Source: a virus
Length of the DNA: 64,000 nt
Strand: one strand, 5' to 3'
Virus record (IMG/VR): IMGVR_UViG_3300017917_002937
Span: 1 to 64,000 of that record
Shown here: positions 1 to 8,128 of the stretch, piece after piece
Position numbering within the stretch: the first letter of the stretch is position 1
Layout: every line of letters begins with the position of its first letter
Translations under genes and position numbers: made by a program
Notes under the pieces: generated by a model
Databases searched by the model: none
Told to the model about the DNA's origin: nothing
The model's input: only the letters and a program-made list of their open reading frames with translations

Positions 1-1956
1 ACCAGTTACATTACCTGTAGCTGTGACAAGTCCTACAGTGGTTAAATTACCACCAGTTACATTACCTGTAGCTGAAACTAATCCAAGTGTAATAATATTT
101 CCACCATCAATATTACCAGTTGCGGTAATTAATCCAGCTGTTCCTATGTTACCAATGTTTGCGTTGCCACTTACTGTTAGTGTTGCACTATTAGCTAGAC
201 CTGCTGTATTTAAGTTACCGGCATTTACATTACCTGTAGCAGTAATTAATCCAGCTGTTCCTATGTTACCAATATTAGCATTACCACTTACTGTAAGTGT
301 TGCACTATTTGCAAGACCTGCTGTATTTAAATTACCACCATCAATATTACCTGTAGCAGTTATAAGACCTGCAGTACCAATATTACCAATATTTGCGTTG
401 CCACTTACTGTAAGTGTTGCACTATTAGCTAGACCTGATGTATTTAAGTTACCAGCATTTACATTACCTGTAGCAGTAATTAATCCAGCTGTACCTATGT
501 TACCAATATTTGCATTACCTGTTGCACTTATTGCGCCACTGGTATTGATATTACCACCATCTATATTACCAGTCGCTGTAATTAATCCAGCTGTGCCAAT
601 GTTACCTATGTTTGCATTACCACTGACACTCAATGTACCAGTAATGTTTGCACCTGTGCCTGTAAATACTGCTATATTTGAATTACCACTTACACTAATA
701 GTAACATCACCATTTGCGGTTGGAATATTTACACTAGTATTTCCATTTGCTATTGATGTACCTGAAGGCAATCCAGTTAATTGACTACCATTACCTAAAA
801 TATAGTTACCTGTTATATTTCCTGTAGCACTAACAATTCCTGCTGTGATTAGGTTGCCACCTTGGATGTTTCCAGTTGCGGTAATTAATCCAGCTGTGCC
901 AATATTACCAATGTTGGCATTACCTGTTGCACTAATTGCGCCACTGGTATTGATATTACCACCATCTATATTACCAGTCGCTGTAATTAATCCAGCTGTG
1001 CCAATGTTACCAATGTTAGCATTACCTGTTGCACTTATCGCACCACTGGTATTGATATTACCACCTTGAATATTACCTGTAGCTGTTATAAGCCCTGCTG
1101 TTCCTATGTTACCAATATTGGCATTACCTGTTGCACTTATTGCGCCACTGGTATTGATATTACCACCATCTATGTTACCTGTAGCTGTTACAAGCCCTGC
1201 TGTTCCTATGTTACCAATATTGGCATTACCACTAACACTTAAAGTTCCACTATTTGCAAGACCTGCTGTATTTAAATTACCTGCATTGACATTGCCTGTA
1301 ACTGTGATTAGTCCAGTTGTGCCGATATTACCTATGTTAGCATTACCTGTTGCACTTATCGCGCCACTGGTATTGATATTACCACCATCTATATTACCAA
1401 TTGCTGTAATTAATCCAGCTGTTCCTATGTTACCAATGTTTGCATTACCTGCTACAGTAATTAATCCACTAATACCAATGTTACCAATGTTAGCATTACC
1501 TGTTACACTAAGTACACCTCCAGTAACAAGATTACCAGCTGTTACGTTTCCAGTTGCAGTAATTAATCCACCAGTACCTAAATTTCCAACGTTTGCATTA
1601 CCACTACTGCTTAAAGTCCCTGATATATCTAAACCTGTACCTGTTATTACAACAACATTACTATTTCCTGCAACACTAAAAGTTATATTACCATTTGCAA
1701 GTACTTGTACATTACTATTACCGTTAGATAAACTTGTTGTACTAACAGTAATAAAACTAAGATTGCCTGAGCCATCTGTAGAAATTACTTGCCCATTAGA
1801 ACCACCTGAAATTTTAACGTTACCAATAGCATTAAGATTAGCAACTCCTGTAGTGGTAAAGTTATTTGTAGTTATATCGCCATTGGCAAGTATAACGTTA
1901 GCGGGTGTTTCACCTACTGAGAAACCTGCCACTGAGTTTAAGGGTTTTAGTGCCAT
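1..1956 (-). CDS. Repetitive tail-fibre protein, 3' end cut by window edge
   Basis: The reverse strand is open from an ATG at 1956 to the left edge (652 codons, no stop), so the C-terminus is missing. The N-terminus begins MALKPLNSVAGFSVGETP. Most of the rest is a tandem array of a 25-36 residue unit of the type GNANIGNIGTAGLITATGN, with variable linkers such as IDGGNINTSGAISAT. Glycine/asparagine/threonine repeats of this kind are usual in fibre or other elongated virion proteins; the exact role and receptor cannot be told. A Shine-Dalgarno AGGA (1965-1968) and a late-promoter octamer (1976-1983) precede the ATG. The long open frames on the forward strand here are translations of the same repeats backwards. 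The N-terminus resembles that of the next gene upstream, so the two look like paralogues sharing an attachment domain. Confidence 0.8.
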   Translation of the reverse strand, partial: MALKPLNSVAGFSVGETPANVILANGDITTNNFTTTGVANLNAIGNVKISGGSNGQVISTDGSGNLSFITVSTTSLSNGNSNVQVLANGNITFSVAGNSNVVVITGTGLDISGTLSSSGNANVGNLGTGGLITATGNVTAGNLVTGGVLSVTGNANIGNIGISGLITVAGNANIGNIGTAGLITAIGNIDGGNINTSGAISATGNANIGNIGTTGLITVTGNVNAGNLNTAGLANSGTLSVSGNANIGNIGTAGLVTATGNIDGGNINTSGAISATGNANIGNIGTAGLITATGNIQGGNINTSGAISATGNANIGNIGTAGLITATGNIDGGNINTSGAISATGNANIGNIGTAGLITATGNIQGGNLITAGIVSATGNITGNYILGNGSQLTGLPSGTSIANGNTSVNIPTANGDVTISVSGNSNIAVFTGTGANITGTLSVSGNANIGNIGTAGLITATGNIDGGNINTSGAISATGNANIGNIGTAGLITATGNVNAGNLNTSGLANSATLTVSGNANIGNIGTAGLITATGNIDGGNLNTAGLANSATLTVSGNANIGNIGTAGLITATGNVNAGNLNTAGLANSATLTVSGNANIGNIGTAGLITATGNIDGGNIITLGLVSATGNVTGGNLTTVGLVTATGNVTG

Positions 1957-1975
1957 TTTTTTTATCCTATAAATC

Positions 1976-1983
1976 TATTTATT
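1976..1983 (-). promoter_or_regulatory. Late promoter-like AATAAATA
   Basis: The octamer ends 19 nt upstream of the fibre gene ATG at 1956, with AGGA in between. It matches NATAAATA, the T4-type late promoter element. Confidence 0.55.
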
Positions 1984-1989
1984 GAAATC

Positions 1990-3558
1990 TTATGGGGAAT
2001 ACCTTGATATCAACATCTTGTAAGTTGTAACTGCTGCTGAACTTGGTGTAACTGTTAATTTTAAAAACGGTGGTTCAATAATATTTCCTGCATCATAATC
2101 AACTTCAAAGTTGCCAACACCACCATTTACAAACAAACTAGCATATTCGTTAAAACTAACAGTGCCATTGTAATAAAGCGAACTAATTTTACAAAATTGT
2201 CTTGATGAAATGGTTGGATTAGTAGCGATAATTTCAAATTCGACTCCAGATATTTCACTAACCGGTATTGAATACAATAATTGATTCGCTGCTGCACTTG
2301 CAGTAGTTGCAAAAAATACTTCACTGGTAGACCATTGATATACTCCAGAGCCCATTTGAAAGCTATTTGCAATAAGATTACCAGCTACTTGCAATGTATT
2401 ATTAACATTATTAAATGTTAAATATGAGCTTCCAGCAAAACTTCCATTATTGTTATATTGAATTTGAGAATTACTGCCACCTGGATTACCATTTCCTCCA
2501 CCTCCGCCTGCTGTCCAACTTAAGTTTCCAGTACCATCAGTGGTTAGTACCTGACCGTTAAATCCACCATATATATGTAATTTTTCTATTTCCGTCAATT
2601 CAACACTGTAAGCATTGTAGAAATCAATGTTACCATTGGCTATAAATTTACCAGTATTCATTGACATATTTCCACTAATACTTACATTACTAGTAACAAA
2701 TAAATTACCTATTGTTGCTCTGTTACTTGCATTAACATTGGCACCTAAAATATTCCCTGTTGACGTTAAGGTTGTAAGTGTACCAACGCTTGTAATGTTT
2801 GGTTGACTATTATTTGTTACAGCATTTGCTAATGGAATGCTTCCTACAATATTACCTGCTGGAATATTAGAAAGATTAGCACCACTACCTTGAAATATAT
2901 TTGCATCAACTTGTCCACTTACACCCAATGCAGTAAGTGTGCCTAAACTTGTAATATTTGGTTGAGAATTAGCGGTGACTGTAACTGCAACAGTTGCAGA
3001 ACTTGCAACACCAGTTAAATTACCAGTAAAATTACTAACAACCGTACCAACATTTAATGTGTTAGTGTTTTCATTATACGTAAAACCAGCATCACCATTA
3101 AATGTACCACTGTCGTTATATTGAACTTGTGTGTTTGCACCACCTGGACTACCATTACCGCCACCACCACCTTGTGCTACCCAAGATAATGTACCCATAC
3201 CATCTGTTTGTAGTACATATCCATTAATACCACCTAGTATACTTACTTGTGTAACATCACCTAAATTAGTTGTACCTGGTACTGCTAAATTTGTGACTTC
3301 TAAAAAATTTGTACTACTATTAAATGTAAAGTTTGCACTTGATCCAAATGTATTACTATTATTATAAATTATCTGTGTATTTGATCCAGGTACATATGTT
3401 TGTCCATTAGAATATCTAAGATTATTAGTAAGAATAGTATTTGATAAAATATTATCATTATTAATATTAGCCACAACTACGGCACTAGAATTAATAACTG
3501 GTATGCTTGGAATACCTACACTATAACCAGAGAGTGAATTAAATGGATCAGCCGCCAT
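1990..3558 (-). CDS. Tail-fibre / virion structural protein (522 aa)
   Basis: The protein begins MAADPFNSLSGYSVGIPS, similar to the start of the neighbouring fibre gene at 1956, and continues with glycine/asparagine/threonine-rich segments. Two copies of a module are visible: GG(I/F)NGxVLxTDGxGxLSW, followed by a poly-Gly linker and an NTQVQYN/NSQIQYN block. Such modules recur in fibre proteins of T4-like aquatic phages. The last ~110 residues (from about FFATTASAAANQ) are non-repetitive and may form a compact C-terminal tip; this is inference. An AGGA ribosome binding site (3566-3569) and a CATAAATA octamer lie upstream. The gene ends 33 nt before the fibre gene downstream, so the two are probably expressed in series. 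Confidence 0.75.
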   Translation of the reverse strand: MAADPFNSLSGYSVGIPSIPVINSSAVVVANINNDNILSNTILTNNLRYSNGQTYVPGSNTQIIYNNSNTFGSSANFTFNSSTNFLEVTNLAVPGTTNLGDVTQVSILGGINGYVLQTDGMGTLSWVAQGGGGGNGSPGGANTQVQYNDSGTFNGDAGFTYNENTNTLNVGTVVSNFTGNLTGVASSATVAVTVTANSQPNITSLGTLTALGVSGQVDANIFQGSGANLSNIPAGNIVGSIPLANAVTNNSQPNITSVGTLTTLTSTGNILGANVNASNRATIGNLFVTSNVSISGNMSMNTGKFIANGNIDFYNAYSVELTEIEKLHIYGGFNGQVLTTDGTGNLSWTAGGGGGNGNPGGSNSQIQYNNNGSFAGSSYLTFNNVNNTLQVAGNLIANSFQMGSGVYQWSTSEVFFATTASAAANQLLYSIPVSEISGVEFEIIATNPTISSRQFCKISSLYYNGTVSFNEYASLFVNGGVGNFEVDYDAGNIIEPPFLKLTVTPSSAAVTTYKMLISRYSP

Positions 3559-3578
3559 AATAAAATCCTATTATATAG

Positions 3579-3586
3579 TATTTATG
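3579..3586 (-). promoter_or_regulatory. Late promoter-like CATAAATA
   Basis: The octamer ends 20 nt upstream of the fibre gene start at 3558, with an AGGA Shine-Dalgarno between them. Confidence 0.6.
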
Positions 3587-3632
3587 ACTAACCCAAAATA
3601 TAAACCCACTAAAAAAATACTATGGATATCTT

Positions 3633-3640
3633 TATAAATA
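3633..3640 (+). promoter_or_regulatory. Late promoter-like TATAAATA abutting a start codon
   Basis: This is a perfect T4 late consensus octamer. It ends only 4 nt before the ATG at 3645, leaving no room for a ribosome binding site, so any transcript would be leaderless or nearly so. Confidence 0.55.
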
Positions 3641-3644
3641 CATT

Positions 3645-4010
3645 ATGCTTACTCAACAACCCAATAGGCCTTTTTGCAAGGCATGTAATATATCATTAGC
3701 TAAACCAAATGGTATAAGTAAGCATGGATTTAAAAAATGGCACAAATATTGTGCAAGTTGTGCAAAATTAGTATATAATCCAAATTATGGATATTTAATT
3801 AACAAGAAAAATTTTTGCGAGCGTTGCAACTTTATACCAATGGATAAATGCCAACTCGATGTGATATACAAAGATAATAATAAAAAAAATAAAAACAAAA
3901 AAAATTTACAAACTTTGTGTGCTAATTGCAGTAGATTGTATCGTAAAAATCTACGTGATAAACATAAAAGTATATTTGATATAACAATTGATAGTGATGT
4001 ACGTATTTAG
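3645..4010 (+). CDS. Cysteine-rich HNH-like protein, probably catalytically degenerate (121 aa)
   Basis: The protein has paired cysteines (FCKACN, YCASCAK, CERCN, CANCSRL) and an HNH-like C-terminal half, CQLDVIYKDNNKK... followed by NLQTLCANCSRL. Small phage HNH proteins typically read (L)xHIDGNxxNN...NLxxLCxNCH. Here the catalytic histidine position is Val, and the final NCH is NCS. I infer a zinc-binding protein that has lost nuclease activity, perhaps retaining DNA binding; it is not clearly a homing enzyme. The start is ATG at 3645, directly behind a TATAAATA octamer with no ribosome binding site. Its 3' end overlaps the convergent gene at 4007 by 4 nt. Confidence 0.6.
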   Translation: MLTQQPNRPFCKACNISLAKPNGISKHGFKKWHKYCASCAKLVYNPNYGYLINKKNFCERCNFIPMDKCQLDVIYKDNNKKNKNKKNLQTLCANCSRLYRKNLRDKHKSIFDITIDSDVRI

Positions 4011-4384
4011 GTATGTTGCTTTTCTTCAACAATATAACTATCACTTAATATATTAATAAGTTTTTTAATGTCAGCCCTGTTATCATTTTTAATATAAACA
4101 TTTCTAGCTAGTTGTATAAATTCATCATCAAATTTTTGATACTTTTCACAACGTCTTTTAGCTACTTCAATGTCCCACAATTCATTATTAATATCATAAA
4201 GTTTTGTATATAAATTTAAAACATCATTTGACAATTTTAATTCATCAGAAATAGTTTTAAGTGTAGTGTATTCAATAATAACATTTTTTAGTTTATTAAG
4301 GTCAGTGATTTTTTTAGTTTTAATTTCTAGTATACTTAACTTATCCAATAATTCACCAATACTAACAGGGACATATGTAATCAT
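4007..4384 (-). CDS. DUF6165-like protein (125 aa)
   Basis: The N-terminal signature VSIGELLDKLSILEIKTKKI, followed by a helical region ending DINNELWDIEVAKRRCEK, resembles the DUF6165 family of small helical proteins found in bacteria and marine phages. Function is unknown. No membrane segment or catalytic motif is visible. The gene is convergent with the HNH-like gene (4-nt overlap) and divergent from the gene at 4445. The upstream gap holds a weak GTTAAATA (4391-4398) but no good late octamer on this strand. Confidence 0.55.
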   Translation of the reverse strand: MITYVPVSIGELLDKLSILEIKTKKITDLNKLKNVIIEYTTLKTISDELKLSNDVLNLYTKLYDINNELWDIEVAKRRCEKYQKFDDEFIQLARNVYIKNDNRADIKKLINILSDSYIVEEKQHT

Positions 4385-4418
4385 AATATCTATTTAACCA
4401 ATAATAATTGTAAAAAAT

Positions 4419-4426
4419 AATAAATA
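4419..4426 (+). promoter_or_regulatory. Late promoter-like AATAAATA
   Basis: The octamer ends 18 nt before the ATG at 4445, with AGGG (4433-4436) as ribosome binding site between them. Confidence 0.5.
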
Positions 4427-4444
4427 TTATATAGGGAAAAAATT

Positions 4445-5053
4445 ATGAGAATTAATGAAATTGAACAATTAAACGAAGCCCCAATGGGTTTTATGTCAAA
4501 GCTTGGTAGAAAACTACAAAGTTATGTTCCAGGTACTACTGGAGCCACTGGACAAGCACATCTTGATGTTGGAAATAGAGCCAATGAAATTGAAAAATTA
4601 TTACAACCCTATGTTATAAGAATTGGACAAAACTTACAAAATGTTCCTGCTAGTACAATTGATACATTTCTAAAAATACAAAAACTCCCAAGTATACAAC
4701 ATACACAAAAATCTTATAATTTAAACGATAAAAATACTGCAAAAAACTTGTTTTATAATATTGCACAACAAAGTTACAGCCAAGCCGGTATGCAAGGTGC
4801 ACTGCCAATTGGTAGTACATATGGTACAAAAAATACACCCGTAAAACAAAAAGCACAACCTCAAGCAACTCAACAAGCTAGTAATAAAAGAGGCGAACCT
4901 TCACTAAACTTACCAGCACAATCAAAAAACTTAGATTTTCCTACATTATATCAAGAATTAAAAAATAAACCACTAAGCCAACAACAAGTTGCTATACTTA
5001 AAGTTTTAATCGCAAATAAATCATCACAAGCTGGTACAGGTACTAATCCTTAA
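4445..5053 (+). CDS. Hypothetical phage protein with MRINEIEQLNEA N-terminus (202 aa)
   Basis: I do not recognise a function. The N-terminus MRINEIEQLNEAPMGFMSKLG is of a kind seen at the start of several small T4-like aquatic phage proteins. The middle (residues ~60-110) is helical. Residues ~125-165 are Gln/Ala/Pro/Lys-rich and probably disordered, and a short helical C-terminus follows. It is preceded by AGGG and a late-promoter octamer, so it is probably a late protein. Its stop overlaps the stop of the convergent LamG-like gene by 4 nt. Confidence 0.6.
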   Translation: MRINEIEQLNEAPMGFMSKLGRKLQSYVPGTTGATGQAHLDVGNRANEIEKLLQPYVIRIGQNLQNVPASTIDTFLKIQKLPSIQHTQKSYNLNDKNTAKNLFYNIAQQSYSQAGMQGALPIGSTYGTKNTPVKQKAQPQATQQASNKRGEPSLNLPAQSKNLDFPTLYQELKNKPLSQQQVAILKVLIANKSSQAGTGTNP

Positions 5054-7125
5054 AAGGTTGGGAAGGCTGCTGTTGGTGGCGTGAAGTTGGCTGTGTATCG
5101 TGCGTAGCCTTTGGTAATGCGAACGTCTTGCATATACCCGTTAAATACTTTTGGTAAATCCCATCCCTTTGTGCCAACATAACAAAGCGAACTTGTGTTG
5201 TTATCAGTAATCGTAGAACTTCCTACACTTGTACCGTTTTGATACAGAGTTACGGTATTTCCTGACCTGACGCAAGCTATGTGAACCCACTGATTTAGTG
5301 GCAAAAGCGTTGTCGCAGCGAAACCACCCCCATTGTAAATATCAAACCTAAGATAGCCTGTTAAGAAATAAAAACCCAACGAACCTGTTGCTGCGCCGCC
5401 ATTGGTAAAGAAGCCTGCGTCAGAAGGAGTTGCTAAAGCATAAACCCATCCTTCAATAGTAAAAGCCCCTGTACCAAAATTAACTAAATTATTACTAGGC
5501 CCAACTAAATAATCCCCCGTCCCGTCAAACGACATACTACTACCACCCCACTTGCTCTGTGTCGTACTTATCTGAGCATTCCCCACCGTCTCCAAGTCAT
5601 TCTTACTTGTAGCATCGTAGATACCGGCGTTGGTGAAGTTGAGTAATAGGGATGTGTTGGTGATGGCGGTGAGTGGTGCGGTGGGGACTGTTATGGTTGT
5701 TTGTGTTGGATCATAGACCGATGACCCATTGACTGTTCTATATCCTGACATATAGCCAGTAATTTGATGACCCCCATTGCTTGCATCGCCACTGTAAGTG
5801 CCTATAAAAAGAGCGGTAGATGCCGAATTCGCTATTGCAGCAGATCCACTTGCCGTTGTTGCATCCCTGTTTCCATTTACGAAAAGGGAGAAGTTAGCGC
5901 CGCTTCGTACAAGGGCAACGTGGTACCACTGATTAGCAACAATTGTGGTTGTTCCTGTTAAATTTGGGCCTGTCCCATAACACGATAGGATAAAGACGTT
6001 GCTTGTATTGGCTTGAAAATACCATCCATTACCAGAACCGTTACCGGCTGAAGATATTTTCATCCCAAAAGACTTGCTGCTTGGAGCTGCGGTAAAATAA
6101 ACAAACGTCTCAATACAAAAATCACCGCTAAATGCCGTTGTAGATGCGTTATATGCCGCACTTAAATAATCCCCACTACCATCAAAATACCCACTCCCAC
6201 CATAAGTCGCAGCACTCCAGCTTGCAGTGGGGTTGAATGGGGAGAAGGCTTGGACGGATGTTCCTGTGCCTACAGTTGGAACAAAAGCATTCGCTGTGAC
6301 ATCTACAAATCGGTTTGTTTGGCAAGTAAGCAAAGATGTTTGCGTACCTGTAATTGCCGAAATATTTGTTCCCGACGATTGGGTCATCGCTAATGGTGTA
6401 GACGGTACAGTAAAATTGCCTGTGTAAACAGCTACGCCTTTAACAACCCTGACGTTGCTCATGTAAGACAGAACATTGTCAGTGGTAGTCAATCTACCAA
6501 TTCTCAAAGGCTCGGCATCAGCCCCAGTACCAGCCCCGTAAGTTCCAGTCGTTGCGTCCTGCACACCGTTAATGTAAAAGTACAGGGTTGTACCATTCCA
6601 TACAACAGCAACATGATTCCATTGATTGGGTGTTAGCGACGAAGTTGAAGTTACAACTGTCTGTCCTGTTACAAAGAACTTTAAGGTGTTTGCACCTGAG
6701 CCGCAATAGATCTGATAAGAAGAAGTATATGCTCCACTTGCCTGCCTTCTTGTAATCCAAATTCTTTCTCTAGCGGGAGCATTCTCAGTTGGATAAGTCC
6801 AAAACTCAATTGTCAAGCTAACACCGGAAAGATTAAAAGCGGCGTTAGAGGCAAAACTAAGCTCAGAAGTATTGGCCGAAAAATAATTCCCCCACCCAGT
6901 CTGACTGAACGGTGAGAACGTACCCTGTGTTGTGTTGCCGTTGCGGGTGATGGTGAAGTTATTGGTAGAACCGTCTAAGAACGTATTGCTCTGTGCGCCG
7001 TTAGTTCCGTTGCCAGGAAGCAGTAGCGTGGTGTATTCAAAATAATCATCACTTTCCAAACTTGGTAATGTTATACCACTTGTAATTGTTACACCACTTC
7101 CAATTGTCAATCCATAACTTGCCAT
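5050..7125 (-). CDS. Triple LamG/concanavalin-A-like lectin-fold protein (691 aa)
   Basis: Three tandem LamG-like jelly-roll repeats are visible: residues ~30-245, ~260-480 and ~485-691. Each has an entry strand TSLL/TTLLLPG, an FDGSGDYL or FDGTGDYL-type strand, an (I)EGWVY/IEFWTYP strand, a W-x-H-(V/I)-A motif (QWNHVAVV, QWYHVALV, QWVHIACV) and a closing V(R)-x-(T/V)(K/N)G-x-(A/S)-x-Y segment. Such domains bind glycans, so the likely role is a virion adhesion or decoration protein; the target is unknown. Base composition is clearly higher in GC than its neighbours (26 of 60 GC at 5221-5280 against 16 of 60 at 3361-3420), suggesting recent acquisition. No late octamer precedes it, only GTTAAATA at 7148-7155. 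GGGA lies upstream of the ATG. Confidence 0.75.
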   Translation of the reverse strand: MASYGLTIGSGVTITSGITLPSLESDDYFEYTTLLLPGNGTNGAQSNTFLDGSTNNFTITRNGNTTQGTFSPFSQTGWGNYFSANTSELSFASNAAFNLSGVSLTIEFWTYPTENAPARERIWITRRQASGAYTSSYQIYCGSGANTLKFFVTGQTVVTSTSSLTPNQWNHVAVVWNGTTLYFYINGVQDATTGTYGAGTGADAEPLRIGRLTTTDNVLSYMSNVRVVKGVAVYTGNFTVPSTPLAMTQSSGTNISAITGTQTSLLTCQTNRFVDVTANAFVPTVGTGTSVQAFSPFNPTASWSAATYGGSGYFDGSGDYLSAAYNASTTAFSGDFCIETFVYFTAAPSSKSFGMKISSAGNGSGNGWYFQANTSNVFILSCYGTGPNLTGTTTIVANQWYHVALVRSGANFSLFVNGNRDATTASGSAAIANSASTALFIGTYSGDASNGGHQITGYMSGYRTVNGSSVYDPTQTTITVPTAPLTAITNTSLLLNFTNAGIYDATSKNDLETVGNAQISTTQSKWGGSSMSFDGTGDYLVGPSNNLVNFGTGAFTIEGWVYALATPSDAGFFTNGGAATGSLGFYFLTGYLRFDIYNGGGFAATTLLPLNQWVHIACVRSGNTVTLYQNGTSVGSSTITDNNTSSLCYVGTKGWDLPKVFNGYMQDVRITKGYARYTANFTPPTAAFPTF

Positions 7126-7170
7126 ATAATATTTCCCATATACATATTATTTAACAAAATATAATTATAA

Positions 7171-7193
7171 TAAAAAAAGGGACTTTCGTCCCT
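7171..7193 (-). terminator. Rho-independent terminator after the GIY-YIG gene
   Basis: On the reverse strand AGGGAC-GAAA-GTCCCT is a perfect 6-bp stem with a GNRA loop, followed directly by a run of T. It separates the GIY-YIG gene from the LamG gene. Confidence 0.85.
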
Positions 7194-7223
7194 AAATCTT
7201 CCCATCCCGAATGAGTTGATAAC

Positions 7224-8018
7224 TTATTTATCTTTACAATTGTCTCCGTGCCACCTTGTATACATACCAACACTTACAGTCTTGGAACAATGTTTACAAG
7301 TTTGTTTTTGTTGACTTGGATGACGACCTTCAGCCAATCGTTTAAGATTTGCTTCGCTTCCTAAAAAGTTATGTGTTCCTTGATCTATTCGTTTTTGATT
7401 TGTTTCAGAACCTAAAAAGTTATGCCTACCTTCTTCTATCAATTTTTTATTAAGTTTACCTTGATAATTTGGTGCTTTACCATTCTGCCAATGATGTGTA
7501 CCATTTAATGCATTGATAGTGCTTGGATTGTTAGTAATACTATTGTGTTTACCGTTCTTCATTGCTATCTTTGCGTTTCTGCCGTCTTTATTAGGATGAT
7601 TTTCTAAAAAATTTTCTTTTGCTTCAGGATCTTTATTCATCCAATGTGCTTCCCCGGCAAATTTTTCTCTATATTTTTCTGGATCAAGATGAGACCAATG
7701 ATTATCTCCGCTGACCTTAGCGGCTATTTTTGGATCCTTCATTGGATTAAATTCACTACTAAACCCAATTGGATCAGCAGTACGATTCATACATTTATCT
7801 TTACCAAAGTTTTCATTTAGATATTTACCTTCTAACACTTTTAATGATATTTCATCGTCAGCATATTCTAGTATCTCTCTAGTTAAAGTGGTCTTATCTT
7901 TAATAGATGACGGCCATAATCCTGAACCTAAATACCCATCTTCAAGGTTAGTAGTACTATGTCTACCTATGTAGTATTTTCCGTTTGTGTGAGTTGTCTT
8001 GTATATAAAATGTTTCAT
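7224..8018 (-). CDS. GIY-YIG homing endonuclease with NUMOD3-like repeats (264 aa)
   Basis: The N-terminal ~90 residues form a GIY-YIG nuclease domain: FIYKTTHTNGKYYIGRHST, a GYLGSG turn, and LTREILEY in the position of the catalytic-helix region. The downstream region has repeated short segments (HHWQNGKAPNYQG, RHNFLGSETNQKR, THNFLGSEANLKR, EGRHPSQQ) like NUMOD3 DNA-binding modules. It ends in a C-x2-C...H-x3-C motif (CKHC...WHGDNC), probably a zinc finger. Free-standing enzymes of this sort (Seg/Mob-like) spread by cutting neighbouring sequence in phages that lack them. It sits just downstream of gp23, between two terminators. TATAAATA lies 5 nt before its ATG, so it has its own late promoter and no room for a Shine-Dalgarno. 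Confidence 0.85.
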   Translation of the reverse strand: MKHFIYKTTHTNGKYYIGRHSTTNLEDGYLGSGLWPSSIKDKTTLTREILEYADDEISLKVLEGKYLNENFGKDKCMNRTADPIGFSSEFNPMKDPKIAAKVSGDNHWSHLDPEKYREKFAGEAHWMNKDPEAKENFLENHPNKDGRNAKIAMKNGKHNSITNNPSTINALNGTHHWQNGKAPNYQGKLNKKLIEEGRHNFLGSETNQKRIDQGTHNFLGSEANLKRLAEGRHPSQQKQTCKHCSKTVSVGMYTRWHGDNCKDK

Positions 8019-8023
8019 AGAGT

Positions 8024-8031
8024 TATTTATA
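8024..8031 (-). promoter_or_regulatory. Late promoter-like TATAAATA abutting a start codon
   Basis: A perfect consensus octamer ending 5 nt before the GIY-YIG ATG at 8018. It lies just downstream of the gp23 terminator, so it would give the endonuclease gene its own transcript. Confidence 0.6.
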
Positions 8032-8075
8032 ATCGGCTGCGTTTCATTATATACTATTACTTATTAAAGGGCATC

Positions 8076-8100
8076 AAAAAAGGGTACCGAAGTACCCTTT
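8076..8100 (-). terminator. Strong terminator after gp23
   Basis: On the reverse strand a 9-bp stem AAAGGGTAC-TTCG-GTACCCTTT, with a UUCG-type tetraloop, runs into a T tract. It ends the capsid operon 29 nt after the gp23 stop codon. The forward strand also has some T-richness, so it may be bidirectional. Confidence 0.9.
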
Positions 8101-8128
8101 GTATTTCATAAAACAAACAATCCAAATT

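Noticed and set aside
1-1560. CRISPR array suggested by regular repeats
   Set aside because: The repeats are in frame, code for a fibre motif, and have no unique spacers of constant length.
23-1972. Long forward-strand frames rich in Leu/Pro/Val/Ala (LPVAVINPAVPMLP-type)
   Set aside because: They are the backward reading of the tandem fibre repeats on the reverse strand, whose frame is continuous and protein-like.
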